64,000 nt of DNA from Chamaecyparis obtusa (lineage: Eukaryota > Streptophyta > Pinopsida > Cupressales > Cupressaceae), in NCBI GenBank assembly GCA_027943335.1, contig BSBK01002791.1:207495-271494 (forward strand), written 5' to 3'. Both the position numbers and the translations under genes were made by a program. Shown here piece after piece: positions 1 through 10,280 of this stretch. Within the stretch, counting starts at the first letter, position 1. Each line of letters begins with the position of its first letter. The notes beneath the pieces are model-generated. The model was given only the letters and a program-made list of their open reading frames with translations, was not told the origin of the DNA and searched no databases.

Positions 1-18
1 TAACTTACCCAAATGGGC

Positions 19-585
19 CTACACAACCATACCCTCGTACATCCAAGAGAAAGGCCAACCTGGATCATGATGCCGAACATAGATATCATGAGTAACGGGA
101 TTATGCTCCCATGTCCACAACTGAAGGAGGACTACTCCAGCAGAGAGAGTAGTCCCGCAATGATAAACAACATCATGAAACTCATGGTATAACTGAGCCA
201 GCACATAGGAGCCCCAATTCAACCTACGAGGCTGTGCAATCATATCCTCAAGGATCTAGCCCCAACCAACGACAAAACCATGACCTCACCGATTAGGAAC
301 CAAAAAGCCACCAACAAGTGCATCAAGAATAGAAAGAAGCACGAGGAAAGAAGGAAATTGAGCCCACTAAATGCTCTCATCTCCAATAGTGGGATCTACA
401 AACAAACATTGGCATATTGTCCCATCATATACTTGATCATAGTAGATAAGCTCCCCATGTGTAGGGATATGTAGCAATCGATAGACACCCTCGGGAGTGA
501 TGGTCATCTCTCCCATCGGCAAGTGAAAGGTATTATGGTCAGAGTGCCAACGCTTTGCCATAGCAGTAAGGAGACCTCGATTCAT
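19..585 (-). pseudogene. Plant mobile domain (PMD/MAIN-like) protein fragment, decayed
   Basis: On the minus strand, 585 to 367 encodes a stretch with RWHSDHNTFHLPMGEMTITP followed by VYRLLHIPTHGE. This matches the hallmark of the plant mobile domain (W..ethTFHlp.GEMtiTl.DV..llglp..G), a domain found in plant MAIN proteins and carried by many MULE and Ty3/gypsy elements. A second piece, 243 to 19, continues the same protein (LNWGSYVLAQLYHEFHDV and onward) but other frames and stops lie between them. The upstream minus-strand sequence up to about 700 also reads like the domain's N-terminal part (a DLSGPKCRVIGRCGLSF stretch) with a stop. It is a relic, probably transposon-borne given its surroundings; a dead host MAIN-like gene cannot be excluded. 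The window edge cuts the 3' side. Confidence 0.65.
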
Positions 586-700
586 GTGGAATCAAGGGAG
601 AGAGAGAAGGAAAGATAATCCACATCTACCTATGACCCGACACTTTGGTCCACTCAAATCATTAATCATGTTGAATGGTAAAGGGCACAATCCATGGACA

Positions 701-1020
701 TCAAGCTTTTTAAGCTCGGCTTGCAAAAGCAAGTTTAAAAATATCAAAAATCAAAATCATCAAATATTGGATCATCTTAAGTCAATCAAACAATCAAACC
801 TAATTAAACCACAATCAATTTTCCTAATTCTATTAAGAGAAGATAGAAAATTTATCATCATCCACCATCTAAATCAAGATTGACCATCAAACATTCAATA
901 TGACATGACTCGAATTGACATCATACAACTCGCTATCAACCAAACTCAAAACGTAAGCCAATTGATTGATTGACGACATCAAACGGATCAAGAAAATGAC
1001 TCAGAGGCACGCAAATTTGA
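701..1020. other. Gene-free AT-rich stretch
   Basis: I see no coding frame, terminal repeat or RNA motif here beyond low-complexity ATCA-rich sequence. Confidence 0.5.
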
Positions 1021-1400
1021 CCAAATAGGGTATACACGCTATTTGATTTCTTAAAAGTGCTGAAAATAAAAAGTGCAGCTTAAAATATAAAAAATGCATC
1101 AGAAATTATTATACACACTACAAAAAAGTGTAAGCACTGTAGAACTTAGTACGCACTATAGGAAACCCATGTATGCGCTACTAAAAATCTTAAAAGCGTA
1201 ATCAAATTTGTAAGTGCTACAGGAAAGGGTGAATGTGAAACGTGCCCTAGTTCTAGCATTTGTAAGCACTACTAAAAGGTGTGTACACGCTGTGGAAAAC
1301 TGCGGATGCACTTTAGGAAGGGTATACGCACTGTTAAAAATGGTGTACGTGCTGCTAAAATTAAAAAAAGGAAAAAAGAGGGTTTTTCCTAGAAAATTAT
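1021..1400. repeat. Field of degenerate short repeats with a GTAYGCRCTRYTAAAA-like core
   Basis: At least ten copies of a word resembling GTACGCACTGTTAAAA (variants GTAAGCACTGTAG, GTACGCACTATAGG, GTATGCGCTACTAAAA, GTGTACGTGCTGCTAAAA) occur every 18 to 35 bp. Flanking DNA is AT-rich, so these CG-containing words stand out. The short ORF at 1214-1402 is just this repeat read in one frame. Similar fields of a different word occur in the leader of Tat element A, which suggests this is the leader of an old related element, but that is inference. Confidence 0.6.
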
Positions 1401-2163
1401 AAATTTTTCAAATTTAAAAGCATAAATCAGACAAAGCAAGTTGTTGGGGTACATACCAGAGGTCCGTAGCTAGGTGGATGTTGATATCAGTGCCCTGACT
1501 CGAACCTATGCTCTCAAATTAGGATCACCATCATCAAAAAGCTCAAAAGGGGGTTAGAGTGAAAAGTCAAAAGGGAAGGTAAAAATGAATAGTAAAAAGG
1601 CCTTTTATCCCTATATATAGCCCTGTTTGACCTAAAAGGGGCATTTTTTACTAGAAAATAACAAGGGACCTAAAATTTTCACCCATTCAGCCAAATTAGG
1701 GGCATTTGTCATCACATCATCGTGAATACATTATCAGAAATGAAATCAAAATTCTTTATTAATTGAACTCATTCAATGCTAATTGATCAAAAATGCAATA
1801 TCTTCCACCTAGATCAAATTTCATTTCATTTTCGAGGGGGCATACACTCAGACAATCAAGACTGGTATCATTATCATCAAATTAGGAGCATAACATCAAA
1901 TCAAAAGTTAATATTTCATCAAAAAAAAAATTTCTTAACACTCAAGTGGGGCATCAAACATTGAATCAGATCAAATCGGATATTATATTGGCAACTTATC
2001 ATCAAAACGACCATCAAGGACCTCAAATAAATTAGAACTGCATCAGCTTTTTCATCAAGATCTGTATCTTTTATCAACATCAAATTGAGCATCAATCTAA
2101 TGAGAACTTCACATCAAAACGATCAGGGCTTTCTTCGAACCGATACGCTTCACACATCGATTC
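1401..2163 (+). mobile_element. Eroded 3' untranslated part of a Tat-like LTR element (element E)
   Basis: No ORF is supported. The stretch just before 2164 (…CGCTTCACACATCGATTC) closely resembles the sequence just before the polypurine tract of Tat element B at 61690-61710 (…CGCTTTGCACATTGATTT). This indicates the 3' end of a related plus-strand element. The body upstream is AT-rich and full of ATCA words, as in the 3' UTRs of elements A and B. Confidence 0.5.
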
Positions 2164-2173
2164 AAAGAGGGGC
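2164..2173 (+). promoter_or_regulatory. Polypurine tract of element E
   Basis: AAAGAGGGGC is identical to the polypurine tract core of elements A and B and is followed four bases later by TGTAATCACC, which resembles their LTR start TGTAATACCCC. It would prime plus-strand synthesis in reverse transcription. Confidence 0.6.
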
Positions 2174-2176
2174 ATT

Positions 2177-2900
2177 TGTAATCACCTGAAAAATGGACAA
2201 GATTAATTTAAGTGAGAAACCAAGGCAAAATCAAAGCAATAAAATCAAATCAAGCTAAAATGAAAGCTAAATTTTAATCAAGCCATAATCCAAATTTAAT
2301 TGAAAATCAAAAGCCAATAAATCAATTTAAATCTAACAAATCAATAAATTATGCAATTAATCTAATCAATTATATAGTTCAATTTAAATCAAATCAACCT
2401 ATTTAAGGGGTACACATGACTAAATAAATTTAATTATTTCAATTAATAAATCCTAATTTTCCCTCAACACCACATGGGAGGAAAATGCCTCAACCAATAG
2501 GATTTAAGGATTGAACTCACATGGATCAAGCTCAAAAAGAATCTTCATCACACATAAGGTGAGAGAGCATCTTGGCCACCCATTTTATCTCTTTGTCCCA
2601 AGCTTTGAGGACAATCAATTTAAATTGTCCCCAATGGTGGAACCATGGACTAAACCTCAACTCCACCATGATCAACTCAACTACACCCCCTACCCTTGCC
2701 AAAATCTATAAACACAAGGCTAAAATCAATCAATTATCATCCAAAAATATGAGAATAGCATCAAAAATCTTGCAATTTTAAGCTAGAAAGGAAAATTTAG
2801 TACTAATTAAGACTTAATTTCATTTGGAATTGAACTTTTAGTTTACTTATCATTCAATTCTCATTTTAGGGCTGTCACTAATGGAAGCTTGCTGAGAGCT
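2177..2900 (+). mobile_element. LTR remnant of element E, right boundary unclear
   Basis: Starts TGTAATCACCTGAAAAATGG right after a polypurine tract, as a 3' LTR should. The interior is the same kind of TTAATTTAAAT-rich sequence as in the A and B LTRs. I cannot place the end: a CACATTTCGGCTCCCA string at about 3063-3078 faintly resembles an LTR end plus a tRNA primer site but is too diverged to use. Confidence 0.45.
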
Positions 2901-4397
2901 TTGCATTAGCAAACCTAAATAGAGGTCCATAGAGTGCTTAATTGTCATTTATTTGCTTAAATAGCTTACTCTTTGTGGTAATTTAGTTATTATTTTCATT
3001 TATTTGTAATACTAACCCTATGAAGGTTCTTTTCATAGCACACAACAAGGTTCTCTATCGAGCACATTTCGGCTCCCAATTGATGGAAGACTCCAGATCA
3101 AGTGGGAATGAAAGGAATGTTAGGTGTCTCAATCTATGAAGAAGATGTATTGAATAGATTTTCTATGAGAAATATAGTCCCATTAAGGGAAATTAAGGTG
3201 ACTTCACACATACTAAATGCAATTGCATGTTGTAGCATAAGGTGGCTATGGGAAGTATTGGTGGTCATTGTGGTGGATTGGGTGGCACAATGGCAATACG
3301 ATACGTGTCCACCCTACTCTGTACCCAAGGCTAAACTCCTATGTTTGACTCGATGACCGCGTACGTCTTAGTCGACGGTCCAAAATGACAAGTTCTTCCT
3401 ACCTTACACCAATCATGTCACAACACGTAGCTAGGCATTTCCAAATAGGCTCAACTTTTGATTTCAAGTTGCCAACTAAGCCAGCTGAAGTGGAAAATTA
3501 AAAAAAAGTATGAGGTTCACATGGTGACCCCCTTTTACACCACAATGTTAAGATGTGCACATTCTGACTCCTCTCCCCTAGTTGTTTGACATAATTCCTT
3601 AAGAAAATGTTCACCCACATAGCTTAAGAGTACGTGTGTCAAAACTAATCCTAATAATATCCTTCGTAACTTGTTCTTATCTCGCAGTCTATTGTCCACT
3701 CAATCACATTGATATATGTGTGCATTAAATTTTGTAGGTGCATTCATTTCATTTGCCTTTATTTTGAATGGAGAGAGGAAAATTCTATTTTTATTGTACC
3801 CTTACGATGAATTCCAAATAGCTTATCAAATATGTTTAATATGCTTTCTTTTCATATACTCTTTTGTCGTCCACATACATAGAATAGAGGAAAATTTGTG
3901 TGTTGATGGTGAAATGAAATAATAGTCCACAAAGACAAAGAGCTATAGCAACACCTAGTGAGCATAGAAACAGGGGATGTTTTTCATTTTTCTTAAGTGT
4001 ACAATTCAAGAACAATAGCTCTTTTGTAGAATCAAGTTTGTATGATTTTAAATATAATCAAGTTTTTTCTTTTATCTCAATTTTATTTCCTCTATTTTCT
4101 CTCCTTTCTCCCCTGCCTCTCTTCTTCAATGTGAACATCCATCAAAGTATAATTAGAAGTGGGTTTTTCTTCTCTCATCTAATTGGTATGTATTTACAAT
4201 TTGGAAGCTTAGACATGGGACACAGATGTAGTTTTTAGCTGCAGAAACATTGGAGAAAATTCACTTGGCAGATATAAAGCCAAATTCTACAATCTTGCCA
4301 ACACTCTCAATATATGTGTCATATGTATGCATTAACGTCAGATCTCATGGATGCTCAATTACATTCAAGAAAATGCCATTCATTGTCTGGTGCAAGC
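2901..4397. other. Unrecognised flank left of element C
   Basis: Several reading frames of 60 to 84 codons exist (for example 3102-3356 and 3716-3922, plus strand), but none resembles a known family, shows a clear exon structure or keeps a consistent composition. I see nothing else here. Confidence 0.5.
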
Positions 4398-5744
4398 TGT
4401 AGTATCCTCAACTAGGATATTGCCTCAAATCTGATTTTGGTTGTCAATTTTGAATGTTTGACATTTTTTCAAACACTTTGTAGGCAACCTCTATCTCGAT
4501 GTCTTTTATTTTCAAATTGTATTTTCTTGATTGGAATGGTTTCAAATGAAGTTTAAATGCTAGCAAATAATTATTAAGAAATCAATGCAAAGAACTAAAA
4601 TACTAATGCAATCCTTTTTGACCATTTGAATCCATACATAATATTTCTACATGTAAAATGTGCATCTACAGCTAATAGACATTTCTACAAACACTTGGCA
4701 TGCATCCTTTCAATTCTTTCACCAAAGAAATGTTTACAAATATGTATGCAATTACAAATATCAAATGTGCACCTCTAATATGAAATTATTGTTGTTGAAG
4801 GAACTAAACACAACCTAGACAAAGGATGAGCTGATTGGAAGGTGATCGCAATTCCCTTGAAATTGAACGCAACCCAAGGAAAAATGTACACAACCCTTCA
4901 ATAACACATGTTTTCTCATACATTTAATTCACAGCCATACTGGAATAAGATCATTGCTGTAACATATAACTTTATCACCATTTGAATGCAATTAGAGCCT
5001 TCATCTTGAAGCTCTCTTATAAGATCAAATTCAGATGTTATTTCACTTCCTCAAATGATTGCACAATTGAAGAATCTCAGCTCTCCAATGGCTGAAGATG
5101 AAGCCATGGTTTCTTCTTCTCATAAACTTCACCAATTTCAAAAAGCATAAACAACATCCAAGAAAAAGAACTCATGTGTCTTTTATAATTTTTGTGAGAG
5201 GCACACACTTTTCCAGCCAATGTGGGATAACTATACTTTTTCCTTTTAATAATTCATATACTCCAATACTTTAATTAATACCTTGGCTTAAGCTTTTGAG
5301 AATTAATTGAATAATGACCCCTTCCAATGATGACGCAACCCTCAACTTAAGTGAAAGTTAAATTGTAACTTTATAAAAAACCATTTAATGATTTAATAAT
5401 AATTTGGCCATTAAAATAATAATAAGTCCCAAAATACTTATCCTTTAAATATGCCATCTAAAATAGGAGTCACACCTATTATTTCCCCATGTGACCAAAT
5501 TCACTTTCCAAAAATAGAAAGGGTCCTTCTCGAACAACATCAAGCTTACTATAAATAGTAAACGTGGTAAAAGTATAGCAAATAAAGTCCAAATGATGCC
5601 AAATAAAAGCCAAACCAAAGCATATTGAATCCTGAAGTAGATGCCCATTAAAAGAGACCCTCTGTCCATCCTCATTAGCCTATGAGGGTCACATGATAGG
5701 CTAATCATCCATAGTCATGGTCGTGCTAAAAAGGGGACATTAAA
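4398..5744 (-). repeat. Element C 3' LTR
   Basis: Aligns base for base over its whole length to 15877-17221 with scattered substitutions and small indels. On the minus strand it starts TTTAATGTCC (TGTAATGTCC in the sister copy) and ends ACTACA. Confidence 0.88.
5178..5187 (-). promoter_or_regulatory. TATA box in the element C 3' LTR
   Basis: Reads TATAAAAGAC on the minus strand; the same string is at 16671-16680 in the other LTR. It lies mid-LTR, where the U3 promoter of an LTR element is expected. Confidence 0.5.
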
Positions 5745-6357
5745 ATCCTCCCTTTCCAAGATTTATTGTCATCAAGCAATCATAGGAATTAAAGAAACAA
5801 AATGATCCACACAGATCCCAAGGATAAATAAGCATAATGTCCCTGGCATCACCTACAAAATCATGTGATGATAACTCTATCCATAGAGCTATCTTGGACA
5901 TACTGCCACCATACCAGCAATGGTGACTCACCCAATCCACAGTGCCAATCCTATCTCTACCTGGATCCCAATAGAGATGAAACTCACATCCTTCCATTAC
6001 AAGGAAAAATGGATATCTGATATCATCTGCTAGATCAAAAATCCCTACACACCCTACCAACCTACCATGATTTTGAAGTCTATATGCGCAACAGGAACTA
6101 GTACAACCAAAAGCATCTGTACCATAACCCAGATATCCTTCCTTTATAAAACCATCGTGGATGTACTGACCCTTCAAGTCACATCTTGCTAACTTGTAGT
6201 AACCATCCCCATTAATTGAAGATGGAGTAAACCCATCCCATAATAGATGATATAAACCTAGAGCCAACCCACACCGTTGTACAACCAAGTCCTCAACCGG
6301 TGTGTCAAAAGAAAAAGGATGAATGCTCCTCACTATGTAATCATGGTGAAATGCTTC
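5740..6357 (-). pseudogene. C-terminal part of the unknown element C protein
   Basis: About 205 sense codons run from the D insertion point to a TAA stop inside the first bases of the 3' LTR, so the last residues (LGKGGF) are encoded by the polypurine tract itself. The frame connects in phase, across the D target duplication, with the frame that ends at 13195. The product is aromatic- and cysteine-rich (for example GYYKLARCDLKGQYIHDGF, FGCTSSCCAYRLQNHG, CEFHLYWDPGRDRIG). I recognise no catalytic motif, zinc finger or membrane helix, and it is not gag, RT or integrase. Its length without a stop is notable because the rest of the C frame is broken. The function is unknown; an envelope-like or captured host exon is possible but unsupported. 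Confidence 0.6.
6353..6357. repeat. Target-site duplication of element D, left copy (GCTTC)
   Basis: GCTTC directly abuts the left LTR of D and is repeated exactly at 13195-13199 beyond the right LTR. Confidence 0.88.
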
Positions 6358-7374
6358 TGAATAGTGGTAATTTGGAATCACCACTATTTGTGTATGTGTG
6401 TGGGGAAAATGTAAGATTCACTCCCAAATCCAAATTCCCAAAGGAGAGATCCAATTTGATCAACCAAGAGGTTAATACACAATTGAATCAATCTATGAAG
6501 AATATGAAAAAGAGAGAGAAACCCTATACTTCCCTATAGTTGGATTAAGCTTGAAATCTGAAATAATTGATGTGCAAATGCTAACCTTGAATTAGGGTAG
6601 ATCTAGAAAATGCTGAATTATGGCTTCTGTATGAACTTTGTAAAGATTCTGTCACTTGTTCTGGATTGGAAATGTCGAGGCGGACAAAACCCATAAATCT
6701 TTTCTCCAAATTCACACAAGTCGACTTTGACCTTTTAAAAGGTCAAAGACTACATTATTTATTTGAAGTCTGATTCCAATTCTATTCGCAGATCCTGAAA
6801 GATTGTCGAAAAGGGTATCCAAATTTGCTCTCAGATCTGAGATTCCACACCTGTGCCTGCAAGAAAAATGGTTTTGTTATTTGTTTGGGGGGTTTGCCTT
6901 GGTCAAACCCCAGTTTGGAATCAACCTTAATATTGAAATTGAAATAGGAGAATGCTAGCAAGTAGTAGAAATGAATCTAACAATGAAGCTATGCAATTCA
7001 ATAGATATGCTAATGTATTTGGAATGTAATCAAATATATTGATATGAAAGTTTGAACATAACATGATCAAACCTCCATGATTGTATTCTTTGAAATCCAC
7101 CTTGAGGAAACAATGATATGGATCTTGAAGATGAACAAAGGATCTTGAAGGAAGATCACACCACCATGATGGCTAGATCTAGGGTTTGAATGATAGATCT
7201 TGAATGCTTGAACCAAATCCCTTCAATGGATTGAATGCTTGAATCCTTGATCTTCAATGGAGAACTTGGATGAAGAAGAAGACTTGAATACTTGAATGAA
7301 TGCTTGCTTGATCACCTTGAGAGCTTGAGTGCTTGATTGCAAAATTTGATGATGAAAATGAGAGAGGAAGGCCT

Positions 7375-7383
7375 CCTTTTATA
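7375..7383 (-). promoter_or_regulatory. TATA box in the element D 3' LTR
   Basis: TATAAAAGG on the minus strand, conserved in the other LTR at 12543-12551; a plausible core promoter for the element transcript. Confidence 0.55.
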
Positions 7384-7590
7384 TTGATCTAGGGCACACT
7401 CCTCTAGATGGGCCACCTTGGAGAATTAAATCCCAATTAGGTCATCACCTTTAGAAAATATACCTTGATTAAATACAATTAAAGGATTTACTATTTCAGA
7501 GCCCGAAACAGCTGACCCGGAGGTGGAGAAATAATTATCCCGAAAGCCAAACTACTGAAGATGACAATTTGAAATTCTGGCAGGAAGAGG

Positions 7591-7712
7591 TCAAGGTCGA
7601 GGTCGACCCTGACTTGGTCAGGGTCAAGGTCATCTCTGACCTAGTCAGGGTTAAGGTTGACCCTGACCTAGTCAAGTTCGAGGTTGACATTGACCTCAAA
7701 CCCTAATTTTGG
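7591..7712 (-). repeat. Tandem GGTCGACCCTGACCTAGTCA-type repeats in the D LTR
   Basis: Roughly four imperfect units of about 30 bp built on GAGGTTGACCCTGACCTAGT. The matching block in the other LTR (12757-12845) has about one unit fewer, which accounts for most of the length difference between the two LTRs. Confidence 0.7.
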
Positions 7713-8053
7713 TAGGATTTGCAGTAGAGGTTCCAGAAGATGCTAGAAACTGGGAAATTGATGTCTAAACAGGACTAGATGTTTGGAATAGAAAGAAAAT
7801 CCTCTGTTTGATGTGATGATGGACTAGGAGGTCTCATTTCTGAATCCTACCTAGAAAATGGAGCCATGGAAGAGAGAAAATTAGGAAAGTCCTTAAGACC
7901 TTAACCCTAATTTCACTTAGAATGAAAAAATAAAGTGCAGAGAAGAAGTGGAAGACAAGGGAGAATGAAAAGATGCCAATCATGACCCTAAACCACTTAC
8001 TCGGAGGGATAAACACTCTTAACATGGAAGTGCTTCCATTTTAAGACAATACA

Positions 8054-8070
8054 TTAAGCCCCCACTTTAG
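8054..8070 (-). promoter_or_regulatory. Polypurine tract of element D
   Basis: Minus-strand CTAAAGTGGGGGCTTAA lies directly before the LTR start TGTATTGTC, the position of the plus-strand primer. Confidence 0.65.
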
Positions 8071-8590
8071 CAAGAGTATGGATTCAATGCAAACTCTTGG
8101 TAAAGGAGAAGAGAGAAGAGATCCCAGTGGATTCAAAATGAGATAAAATAACACTTAGTTGAAGACACCAGCCCCCAGACCAAGGATTCTAACTCAACAT
8201 ACATACATGAGAGTATACAAAAGAACAAGGGTTAGTACTAAACAATCCAAATCAATTAGCATAAGAAACCTTGCTAAGAAATATTTCTCATACCAATATC
8301 ATATTTGGAAAGCTATCATAAAAGCATAAATGATTACATAAGAAAGACAAAAGCAACACTATAGACAACATAGCTTCATGATCCAGTCCTACTAGCATGA
8401 AAGCGAAAAGAGAGAAAAGAGAAAGTGATTACCTTGCCCGGTAAGATGCCTACCTTACTGTGAATCACCCTGGAGGGAGAGCCCAAAAGGTTCACCCATA
8501 AACTGTGCTTGCAATTTTAATGCATCTTCTAACAGCTTCTAGAATATCCATAGATCCACCTTCTTGTATCACTATGAATATGAAATGAGT

Positions 8591-8854
8591 GTCTTCTCAG
8601 GATTTAGCAACTTATGTGCGTTACCTTCGGAAGATTTAGCATATAGGTGCATGTCTTTTCAGGATTTAGCAACTTATGTGCGTTACCTTCCAAGATTTAG
8701 CATATTTGAAATTTGGAAATGCGTGTCCCTTCAGGATTTAGCAACTTATGTGCATTAACTTCAGAGGATTTAGCATATTGAAAATTTTGAAAAATGCGTG
8801 TCTCCTCAGGATTTAGCAACTTATGTGCATTACCTTCAGAAGATTTAGCATATA
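8591..8854. repeat. Four tandem copies of an AGGATTTAGCAAC unit
   Basis: AGGATTTAGCAACTTATGTG starts at 8599, 8661, 8733 and 8808, each followed by ACCTTC and a second AGATTTAGCATAT. Unit lengths are 62, 72 and 75 bp. Confidence 0.85.
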
Positions 8855-9313
8855 AAAATAAAAAACTATAGTACAAGGGAGACCCTATATATGCCCCCCT
8901 CCTTAAGATGGCAAAAACATAATATTTTGTCATGTTAAGGAAAGAAAAAGAACAACGATAAAGCCTTCTTTAGCATCAAGACAATATCCATAGACAACTC
9001 CCGATCCAAGCCAAGAAGGTCACAACTCCTATGAGGCCATGGAAGAGACGAATGTAAAGAGATATCATGTAAGAAGTGAAAAGGAAGTAACCCTTAATGA
9101 GGGATAGCACACTATTCAGTTTCCAAGGTGAGAGATGTATCAACCATGGAAACCCAATGTCAAACAACAAATAAGGTTTGTATAAAGGACATAGGTCCTC
9201 AAATGCAAACCATAATTTTCATGTATGATTGGATATCACATAGTAGATAAATACTGCTTAACCAAGGAAAGAGGTGAATCCATAGAAAAGAAGAGAATAC
9301 CGTATGAAATAAA

Positions 9314-9577
9314 AATGCATAGATTTGAATAAGATAGAAAATCATACCAAGCCTCCAAGGCTAAAGTACTTCTACCAAACTCACAATCTATATTTGTGAC
9401 TCCATGTTGGAAAGGAACAAAAACTGATAATGTTAAGATCGAATCCTCAAGACCAAAGACCCCAACATGAACATGTATGGAATAACAATGCATAGATTTG
9501 AATAAGATAGAAAATCATACCAAGCCCCTAAGGCTAAATTACTTCTACCGAACTCACAATCCGTATTTGTTACTCTA
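9314..9577. repeat. Direct duplication of about 90 bp, 173 bp apart
   Basis: AATGCATAGATTTGAATAAG and the following roughly 70 bases occur at 9314 and again at 9487 with a few substitutions. Confidence 0.75.
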
Positions 9578-10280
9578 TGTGTGAATACTTGAAGATAGAA
9601 AAGAAGGAGATGGCATCCTTGCCCCCCAAGTGTAGGACAAAGATGGAAGAGGATACTGACTTCACAATGCAAGGAGATATCCTGTTTAGCAAGAATGTAT
9701 ACCATATTATTAGTGAGGGATATTGACCCCTACATCCAAGAATATAGATAATCATGAAAAGAATATGTCACTCATGGAAAAAGGATCCTCAATGAAAGAG
9801 ATCTTATCAACAAGACCCCCACCAAAGAGGAGTGCTTTAGATAAAATATCATCTTTCAAAAGGTGAGAACAAAGATTCAATCATCAAGCCCCCTGCAAAC
9901 AAGAGGAAGAGGAATCTTTGAAATGAGGGAAACAATTCTAACACCAAAGCAAGGGTGAGCGTTTATAAAGAACATAATTTGCAACATAGAGAAGAAGTGA
10001 CGACATAGGACAAAAAATTCTCATATAAGAAAGTTATCCATAGTCAAAACATCTGTCAATATGATGAAATAATATTGCAATATAAATAAATACCACTAAG
10101 CTAAGGAAAGAAATTCCCTAGACAAAGAGAGAGAAGATAGAACCTTTCCCCCTAGGGATGAAAGGCAAGGGATATCTTTGAAAAACACATGTCCTAGAAA
10201 AGATATCCTGAATAATAGAAGAGAGCAATAGATAAAAAACTATCATAATACAAACCATCGAAAAGAATAACCACTTAAGC

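Larger units (their letters stand above)
6358..8053 (-). repeat. Element D 3' LTR
   Basis: 1,696 bp, matching 11528-13194 along its whole length. The main length difference is in a short tandem repeat (see 7591-7712). Confidence 0.9.
8071..10280 (-). mobile_element. Repeat-rich 3' non-coding part of element D
   Basis: No reading frame here is convincing. The stretch is built of modules that contain a run of five or six Gs on the minus strand (near 8170, 8894, 9620, 9808, 9889, 10148 and 10331), each looking like a polypurine tract. Two minus-strand frames, 9236-9493 and 9433-9705, share a peptide (CEFGRS.LAL.AWYDFLSYS) only because the underlying DNA is duplicated. Confidence 0.6.

Noticed and set aside
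1476..1500. TTGATATCAGTGCCCTGACT as an initiator-Met primer site
   Set aside because: Several mismatches to TGGTATCAGAGC and no LTR end directly before it.
3063..3078. CACATTTCGGCTCCCA as an LTR end plus Tat-type primer site
   Set aside because: Only a loose resemblance to TTTTGGCACCCACCG; no polypurine tract or second LTR supports it.
8591..8854. CRISPR-like array
   Set aside because: Four units of 62-75 bp repeat along their full length with no unique spacers, inside a plant retroelement.
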